Part shown: piece by piece, positions 12,903 through 17,126 of the stretch
Layout: each line of letters opens with the position of its first letter
Position numbering within the stretch: the first letter of the stretch is position 1
Assembly (NCBI GenBank): GCA_937916085.1
Contig: CALGGO010000097.1
Coordinates: 1 to 17,126, forward strand
Direction: 5' to 3'
Origin: an uncultured Prevotellaceae bacterium
GTDB taxonomy: Bacteria > Bacteroidota > Bacteroidia > Bacteroidales > Muribaculaceae
Length of the DNA stretch: 17,126 bases
Notes under the pieces: model-generated
Database searches by the model: none
What the model was told of the DNA's origin: nothing
Seen by the model: the letters and a program-made list of their open reading frames with translations, nothing else
Program-made: the position numbers and the translations under genes

Positions 12903-13310
12903 TTATGCGTCTTGTTGTTGGTTAATAGTGTCGAGATAAATAGTCACGTGGTTAGAACGCTTGCGGATGCGGTAACCGCGTCCTTGAGGAGCTGGACGGA
13001 GGCGCTTGAGCATTGGAGCGCAATCTACGAAGATCGACTTGATGTAAAGCTCACCGTCTTCGGCTTTCTTACCATTCTTCTGCTCCCAGTTAGAGATAGC
13101 GCTCTTGAGGAGCTTCTCTACGTCGGCAGCAGCCTGCTTATTAGAAAAATGAAGGAGTCCGAGGGCCTTGAAGGCTTCCTGACCGCGAACCATGTCGGCC
13201 ACGAGTCTCATCTTGCGAGGAGAGCTTGGCACGTTTTTGAGCCTTGCGCTGCACTGCTCACGGCGGGCTTCCTTAATTTTGTTGGCTGATTCTCTTTTTC
13301 TTTTACCCAT
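12903..13310 (-). CDS. rplV: 50S ribosomal protein L22 (uL22)
   Basis: Large-subunit protein whose beta-hairpin lines the exit tunnel near the macrolide site. The 135-aa sequence has SARLKNVPSSPRKMRLVADMVRG-type start (SPRKMRLVADMVRG visible), LHFSNKQAAADVEKLLKSA, then the hairpin segment YIKSIFVDCAPMLKRLRPAP ending GRGYRIRKRSNHVTI. The N-terminus is slightly long (MGKRKRESANKIKEARREQ). It lies 45 bp after rpsS and 5 bp before rpsC. Confidence 0.99.
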   Translation of the reverse strand: MGKRKRESANKIKEARREQCSARLKNVPSSPRKMRLVADMVRGQEAFKALGLLHFSNKQAAADVEKLLKSAISNWEQKNGKKAEDGELYIKSIFVDCAPMLKRLRPAPQGRGYRIRKRSNHVTIYLDTINQQQDA

Positions 13311-13355
13311 TGTATTTTAATTCTTTTTTTGTCAATGAATTTTCCCGGGTCCTGA

Positions 13356-13622
13356 TTACTTGTTGTTGCCGCTGTGACCACGGAAGGTGCGAGTGGGAGC
13401 AAACTCTCCGAGCTTGTGACCTACCATGTTCTCGGTTACGTAAACGGGAATAAACTTGTTACCATTGTGCACTGCGATAGTGTGACCCACGAAGTCGGGG
13501 GAAATCATGCTGGCGCGAGACCAAGTCTTTACCACAGCCTTCTTTCCGCTCTCGTTCATAGCGTCAATCTTCTTCTCGAGCTTGACACAGATGTAAGGAC
13601 CTTTTTTTAATGATCGACTCAT
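13356..13622 (-). CDS. rpsS: 30S ribosomal protein S19 (uS19)
   Basis: Head protein that pairs with S13 at the top of the 30S subunit. The 88-aa sequence starts MSRSLKKGPYICVKLEKKID and contains KTWSRASMISPDFVGHTIAVHNG and the end GHKLGEFAPTRTFRGH. It lies 19 bp after rplB; a 45-bp spacer then separates it from rplV. Start context AAACTATG, A at -3. Confidence 0.99.
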   Translation of the reverse strand: MSRSLKKGPYICVKLEKKIDAMNESGKKAVVKTWSRASMISPDFVGHTIAVHNGNKFIPVYVTENMVGHKLGEFAPTRTFRGHSGNNK

Positions 13623-13641
13623 AGTTTAATCTTTAATCAAA

Positions 13642-14466
13642 TTACTTCTTTCTTCTTTCAATAATGTACTTCGAAGATGCCTTCTTAGGAGCACGGGTCT
13701 TAAGTCCCTTAGCATAGATGCCAGTGCGAGAGCGTGGATGACCACCCGACTGACGGCCTTCACCACCACCCATTGGGTGGTCAACTGGGTTCATGACAAC
13801 ACCACGGTTGTGAGGACGACGTCCCAGCCAGCGTGAGCGACCGGCCTTACCCGACTGCTCGAGAGCGTGGTCGCTGTTGCCAACGACACCCACTGTAGCG
13901 CGGCATGTTGCAAGAATCTTGCGAGTCTCACCCGAAGGTAATTTGATGATAGCGTAGGTGCCCTCACGTGAGGTGAGCTGGGCAAATGTTCCTGCGCTGC
14001 GAGCAATGCGTGCTCCCTGTCCGGGACGCATCTCGATGTTGTGAATTAAAGTACCAACAGGAATGTTACATAGTGGAAGCGCGTTTCCCACTTCGGGGGC
14101 TACGTTCTCACCGCTTTCTACTGTATCGCCCACGTTAAGTCCGTTGGGAGCGATAATGTAAGCTTTAAAGCCATCTACGTAGTAAAGCAGCGCAATGCGA
14201 GCCGAGCGGTTAGGATCGTACTCTATCGACTTTACGCGAGCTGGCACACCGTCTTTGTTTCTCTTGAAGTCGATGATACGATAGCGACGCTTGTGGCCAC
14301 CACCACGGTAATAAGAGGTGCGGTGACCCTCGTTGTTGCGACCGCCAGTCTTGCGCAGTCCGACTGTAAGAGACTTCTCTGGTGTAGTGCTTGTGATGTT
14401 GTCAAATACACCAATAATCTTGTGTCTTTGCCCCGGTGTTGTGGGCTTGAATTTTCTTACTGCCAT
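13642..14466 (-). CDS. rplB: 50S ribosomal protein L2 (uL2)
   Basis: Essential 23S rRNA-binding protein needed for subunit joining and peptidyl-transferase activity. The 274-aa length is normal. It starts MAVRKFKPTTPGQRHK, has GRNNEGHRTSYYRGGGHKR at about 42-60 and the C-terminal core GVVMNPVDHPMGGGEG with His230, equivalent to the conserved His229 of E. coli. The tail ends ASSKYIIERRKK. It is 8 bp after rplW and 19 bp before rpsS. A at -3. Confidence 0.99.
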   Translation of the reverse strand: MAVRKFKPTTPGQRHKIIGVFDNITSTTPEKSLTVGLRKTGGRNNEGHRTSYYRGGGHKRRYRIIDFKRNKDGVPARVKSIEYDPNRSARIALLYYVDGFKAYIIAPNGLNVGDTVESGENVAPEVGNALPLCNIPVGTLIHNIEMRPGQGARIARSAGTFAQLTSREGTYAIIKLPSGETRKILATCRATVGVVGNSDHALEQSGKAGRSRWLGRRPHNRGVVMNPVDHPMGGGEGRQSGGHPRSRTGIYAKGLKTRAPKKASSKYIIERRKK

Positions 14467-14474
14467 TTTATTAA

Positions 14475-14765
14475 TTATAAGTTGCTATAGAAATCAATAG
14501 TTTGTCCTTCGGCAAGTGTTACGATAGCTTTCTTGAAAGCTGCTGTAGCGCCGCGCTGGATGCCGGTGCGAGTGTAACGCTGTCTCTTCTTGCCGTTGTA
14601 GTTCATAGTCTTAATCTCAACCACCTTAACGTCGTAAAGCTCCTCGATGAGGTCTTTAATCTGATATTTGTTGGCTTCGGGAGATACCTTGAACGAAAAA
14701 CGGTTTGTCTTCTCGCTGATGGCGTTAGCCTTCTCGCTTACGATTGGAATGATTTGAATATCCAT
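14475..14765 (-). CDS. rplW: 50S ribosomal protein L23 (uL23)
   Basis: Tunnel-exit protein that provides the docking site for trigger factor and SRP. The 96-aa sequence has IIPIVSEKANAISEKTNRFSF, then IKDLIEELYDVKVVEIKTMNY and KRQRYTRTGIQRGATAAFKKA. It follows rplD by 26 bp. That gap holds an AAGGAG (14784-14779), but 13 nt from the ATG, longer than optimal. A at -3. Confidence 0.98.
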   Translation of the reverse strand: MDIQIIPIVSEKANAISEKTNRFSFKVSPEANKYQIKDLIEELYDVKVVEIKTMNYNGKKRQRYTRTGIQRGATAAFKKAIVTLAEGQTIDFYSNL

Positions 14766-14791
14766 TGTTTTTATATCTCTCCTTAAGATGA

Positions 14792-15415
14792 TTAAAATTG
14801 GTTCATAACTTCGATGCTACTCTCGGTAACGATCATAGCGCGGTTGTCGAGCACACAGTAGGTGTTGAGGTCGCGGGCGGTGTAAACCTTGGCGGTCTCC
14901 ACATTGCGGGCCGACATATACACATTCTTCTTAATATCGTCAAGAACAAGGAGCACTTTCTTGCCATCGAGGTTCAAAGCCTTGGTGATAGCAATGAAAT
15001 CCTTAGTCTTAGGTGCTGCGAAGTCGAAGTCCTCAACTACGATAATCTGGTTGTTCTGAGCCTTGTAGGTAAGAGCCGAGCGACGTGCAAGGTCCTTAAC
15101 CTTCTTGTTGAGCTTAGTATAATAGTTGCGGGGACGTGGACCGAAGACGCGACCTCCACCGTGGAACAGAGGCGACTTGATGTCACCATGGCGTGCGCCG
15201 CCACCGCCCTTCTGGCGTCCGAGCTTCTTGGTAGAGCCCATAATCTCACTTCTCTCCTTTGACTTGTGTGTGCCTTGACGCTGGTTGCCCAGATACTGTT
15301 TCACACTCAGGTAAACGGCGTGCTCGTTAGGCTCGGGGATTGCAAATACCTCGTCGTTAAGAGTGACCTTCTTACCTGTATCCTGACCATTGATGTTATA
15401 TACTGCTAATTCCAT
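14792..15415 (-). CDS. rplD: 50S ribosomal protein L4 (uL4)
   Basis: Large-subunit protein whose extended loop reaches the exit-tunnel constriction; in E. coli it also represses the S10 operon. The 207-aa sequence has the loop at about 45-100 (NQRQGTHKSKERSEI, then KLGRQKGGGGARHGDIKSP), and the Rossmann-like core with NNQIIVVEDFDF and KKVLLVLDD. The tip reads KGGGGARHGD where E. coli has KGTGRARSGS. It starts 3 bp after rplC. No L4-type leader hairpin upstream of rpsJ is apparent. Start context AAACTATG. Confidence 0.99.
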   Translation of the reverse strand: MELAVYNINGQDTGKKVTLNDEVFAIPEPNEHAVYLSVKQYLGNQRQGTHKSKERSEIMGSTKKLGRQKGGGGARHGDIKSPLFHGGGRVFGPRPRNYYTKLNKKVKDLARRSALTYKAQNNQIIVVEDFDFAAPKTKDFIAITKALNLDGKKVLLVLDDIKKNVYMSARNVETAKVYTARDLNTYCVLDNRAMIVTESSIEVMNQF

Positions 15416-15418
15416 AGT

Positions 15419-16042
15419 TTACTTCAAGATTGAAATGATTGAACCTTTGCTACCTGGAACAGAGCCCTTCACGATGAGCAGGTTGTTCTCAGGCAAAATC
15501 TTGATAACCTCGAGATTTTGAACAGTAACTCTCTCATTACCCATTTGTCCGGCCATACGCATGCCTTTGAACACTTTTGCAGGGTAAGAACATGCACCGA
15601 TAGAACCTGGTGCACGGAAGCGGTCGTCCTGACCGTGGGTCTTTTGGCCTACACCACCAAAGCCGTGGCGCTTCACAACGCCCTGGAAGCCCTTACCTTT
15701 AGAGATTCCAATCACGTCAACATAGTGGTCGTCATTGAAGAATTCAACAGTGAACACGTCACCTGGGTTGTAATTACTGATACCTTCAAATCCTTTGAAC
15801 TCGGCCAAGTGTCTTTGTGGCTTTACTCCAGCTTTCTTGAAGTGACCTGCCTCGGGCTTAGTAGTGTGCTTGTCTTTCTTCTCGATGAAGCCAAGCTGCA
15901 ATGCCTCGTAGCCGTCTTTTTCAATTGTTTTCACCTGAGTAACTACACAAGGACCAACTTCGATAACAGTGCACGGCACGTTCTTGCCGTCGGCACTGAA
16001 AACGGATGTCATTCCGATTTTTTTTCCTAATAATCCTGGCAT
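15419..16042 (-). CDS. rplC: 50S ribosomal protein L3 (uL3)
   Basis: Early-assembly protein reaching from the surface to the peptidyl-transferase centre. The 207-aa sequence starts MPGLLGKKIGMTSVF, with SKGKGFQGVVKRHGFGG at about 114-130, FRAPGSIGACSYPAKVFKG at about 142-160 and MAGQMGNERVTVQNLEV. Position 150 is Ala where the E. coli protein has the PrmB-methylated Gln150. It follows rpsJ by 72 bp and precedes rplD by 3 bp. The start has G at -3 (AGAGAAATG). Confidence 0.99.
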   Translation of the reverse strand: MPGLLGKKIGMTSVFSADGKNVPCTVIEVGPCVVTQVKTIEKDGYEALQLGFIEKKDKHTTKPEAGHFKKAGVKPQRHLAEFKGFEGISNYNPGDVFTVEFFNDDHYVDVIGISKGKGFQGVVKRHGFGGVGQKTHGQDDRFRAPGSIGACSYPAKVFKGMRMAGQMGNERVTVQNLEVIKILPENNLLIVKGSVPGSKGSIISILK

Positions 16043-16048
16043 TTCTCT

Positions 16049-16064
16049 TAATTTTTAAAAATTA
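16049..16064. repeat. 16-bp perfect AT palindrome before rplC
   Basis: TAATTTTTAAAAATTA is identical to its reverse complement and lies 7 nt upstream of the rplC ATG, in the 72-bp gap after rpsJ. It has no loop, so it is a poor RNA hairpin. It may simply be AT-rich spacer. Related TTTTAAAA cores precede rplP, rpmC and rpsD. Confidence 0.4.
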
Positions 16065-16114
16065 CTTACTTTAATCACTTGGATTGGTTAATAAATTGGT
16101 GTGGATGATTGTCA

Positions 16115-16420
16115 CTACACCTTGATCTCAACTTCTACGCCACTTGGCAACTCAAGTTTCATCAGGGCGTCAACAGTCTTGGCAGTTGAGCTGTAGATGT
16201 CGATGAGGCGCTTGTAGGCACTCAGTTGGAACTGCTCGCGCGATTTCTTGTTAACGAAAGTCGAGCGGTTTACAGTGAAGATGCGCTTGTGAGTGGGAAG
16301 GGGGATAGGACCGCTAACCACGGCGCCAGTGCTCTTAACTGTTCTGACAATCTTCTCGGCCGACTTGTCAACCAAGTTGTGATCGTAAGATTTTAGTTTA
16401 ATTCTGATTTTTTGGCTCAT
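16115..16420 (-). CDS. rpsJ: 30S ribosomal protein S10 (uS10)
   Basis: Head protein of the 30S subunit; in many bacteria it is also the NusE subunit of the antitermination complex. The 101-aa length is normal. It starts MSQKIRIKLKSYDHNLVDKSAEKIV and contains GPIPLPTHKRIFTVNRS and HVNK-like SREQFQLSAYKRLIDIY. The stop is TAG followed at once by in-frame TGA (16117-16112), while most genes here end in TAA. It lies 19 bp after fusA and 72 bp before rplC. Confidence 0.99.
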   Translation of the reverse strand: MSQKIRIKLKSYDHNLVDKSAEKIVRTVKSTGAVVSGPIPLPTHKRIFTVNRSTFVNKKSREQFQLSAYKRLIDIYSSTAKTVDALMKLELPSGVEVEIKV

Positions 16421-16439
16421 ATTTGTTTAAAAAATAAAG

Positions 16440-17126
16440 TTATTTCAATAAATCTACTCTTCCACCCACTTGCGCCAGCACCTTCTGAGCTATCGCGGTG
16501 TTAACCTGCGCGAAGTGAGAGAACGACATAGTGGAAGTGGCACGTCCCGATGTGATGGTCCTGAGTGCTGTCACATATCCGAACATCTCGGCCAGTGGCG
16601 CGGTAGCCTTTACTATGCGGCATCCAGTGCGGCTGGTTTCCATTCCCAGCACTTGACCGCGGCGCTTGTTGAGGTCGCCAATCACGTCGCCCATGTTCTC
16701 CTCGGGTGTCACCACCTCGACTTTCATGATAGGCTCCATGAGCACAGGACCAGCCTGGGCGCATGCCCTGCGGAAGGCCTGGATGGCGCAAATCTCAAAC
16801 GAGAGCTGGTCGCTGTCAACGGGATGGTAGCTGCCGTCGATCACGGTGACCTTGAGGCGCTCCACGGGATAGTTGGCGAGCACGCCATTGCGCATTGCTG
16901 TGGTGAAGCCTTTCTGTATTGAGGGGATATACTCCTTAGGAATATTTCCGCCTTTCACCTCATCGACGAACTGGAGGTTACCCTCGAAGTCATCGTCGGC
17001 GGGCTCCACACGGCAGATGATGTCGGCAAACTTGCCACGTCCACCAGTCTGTTTCTTAAACACCTCACGCAGCTCTACAGCCTTGGTGATGGCCTCCTTG
17101 TAGCTTACCTGTGGTAAACCCTGGTT
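16440..17126 (-). CDS. fusA: Elongation factor G, C-terminal part (cut by window edge)
   Basis: GTPase that drives tRNA-mRNA translocation. Only the last 228 residues are present, starting NQGLPQVSYKEAI at the window edge. This covers domain IV, with the tip loop GSYHPVDSDQ (fragment residues about 98-107) that enters the decoding centre, and domain V (EPIMKVEVVTPEEN, GDVIGDLNKRRG, SGRATSTMSF). The GTPase domain lies outside the window, so its catalytic residues cannot be checked. It sits 19 bp upstream of rpsJ, the usual end of the str genes in Bacteroidota. Some Bacteroidota carry a second EF-G elsewhere; position here fits the canonical copy. Confidence 0.97.
   Translation of the reverse strand, partial: NQGLPQVSYKEAITKAVELREVFKKQTGGRGKFADIICRVEPADDDFEGNLQFVDEVKGGNIPKEYIPSIQKGFTTAMRNGVLANYPVERLKVTVIDGSYHPVDSDQLSFEICAIQAFRRACAQAGPVLMEPIMKVEVVTPEENMGDVIGDLNKRRGQVLGMETSRTGCRIVKATAPLAEMFGYVTALRTITSGRATSTMSFSHFAQVNTAIAQKVLAQVGGRVDLLK

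Noticed and set aside
1353..17126. A hidden defence system, mobile element or inserted cargo in the operon
   Set aside because: Every gap over 50 bp was read; gene order is the standard Bacteroidota order, and no transposase, integrase, inverted-repeat ends or foreign gene is present.

Overview
The window is a stretch of a Bacteroidales (phylum Bacteroidota) chromosome, and almost all of it is the S10-spc-alpha ribosomal protein supercluster, transcribed on the minus strand (right to left). Several things point to Bacteroidales: the protein sequences; the absence of adk between secY and map; the zinc-free S14 and partly cysteine-depleted L36; the near absence of Shine-Dalgarno sites, with a purine (mostly A) at -3 of 28 of 30 start codons; and a TTG/TAnnTTTG-type promoter in front of the single plus-strand gene. 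Family or genus cannot be fixed from the sequence; Muribaculaceae or Prevotellaceae relatives are guesses.

Layout from right to left, in transcription order: the 3' third of fusA (EF-G, running off the right edge); the S10 segment rpsJ-rplC-rplD-rplW-rplB-rpsS-rplV-rpsC-rplP-rpmC-rpsQ; the spc segment rplN-rplX-rplE-rpsN-rpsH-rplF-rplR-rpsE-rpmD-rplO-secY; then map-infA-rpmJ; and the alpha segment rpsM-rpsK-rpsD-rpoA-rplQ. That is 31 genes on one strand. Most gaps are 2-45 bp, and the only overlap is TAATG between rplX and rplE. rpmJ (38 codons) is intact at 4430-4546. Two gaps stand out. One is 161 bp before rpsD, holding a nested three-helix inverted-repeat structure and a possible internal promoter. 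The other is 97 bp between rpsN and rpsH.

The operon ends at rplQ. A strong, nearly symmetric hairpin (1255-1290) lies between it and a convergent plus-strand gene (319-1236). That gene encodes an exported DUF1460-family (NlpC/P60-like, amidase-like) protein with a putative Cys-His-Asp active site. The left 300 bp contain no convincing complete gene. They hold a GC-rich stretch, an A/C-rich 44-bp tandem repeat (two copies) and then an AT-rich promoter region.

The genes work together in making and using ribosomes: 30S and 50S proteins, initiation factor IF1, elongation factor EF-G, the SecY translocon, methionine aminopeptidase, and the RNA polymerase alpha subunit. I found no mobile element, CRISPR array, tRNA or rRNA, and no obviously novel multi-gene system. 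The most interesting signals are regulatory: the rpsD leader structure, the lone strong Shine-Dalgarno before rplF, and the Kozak-like start contexts.
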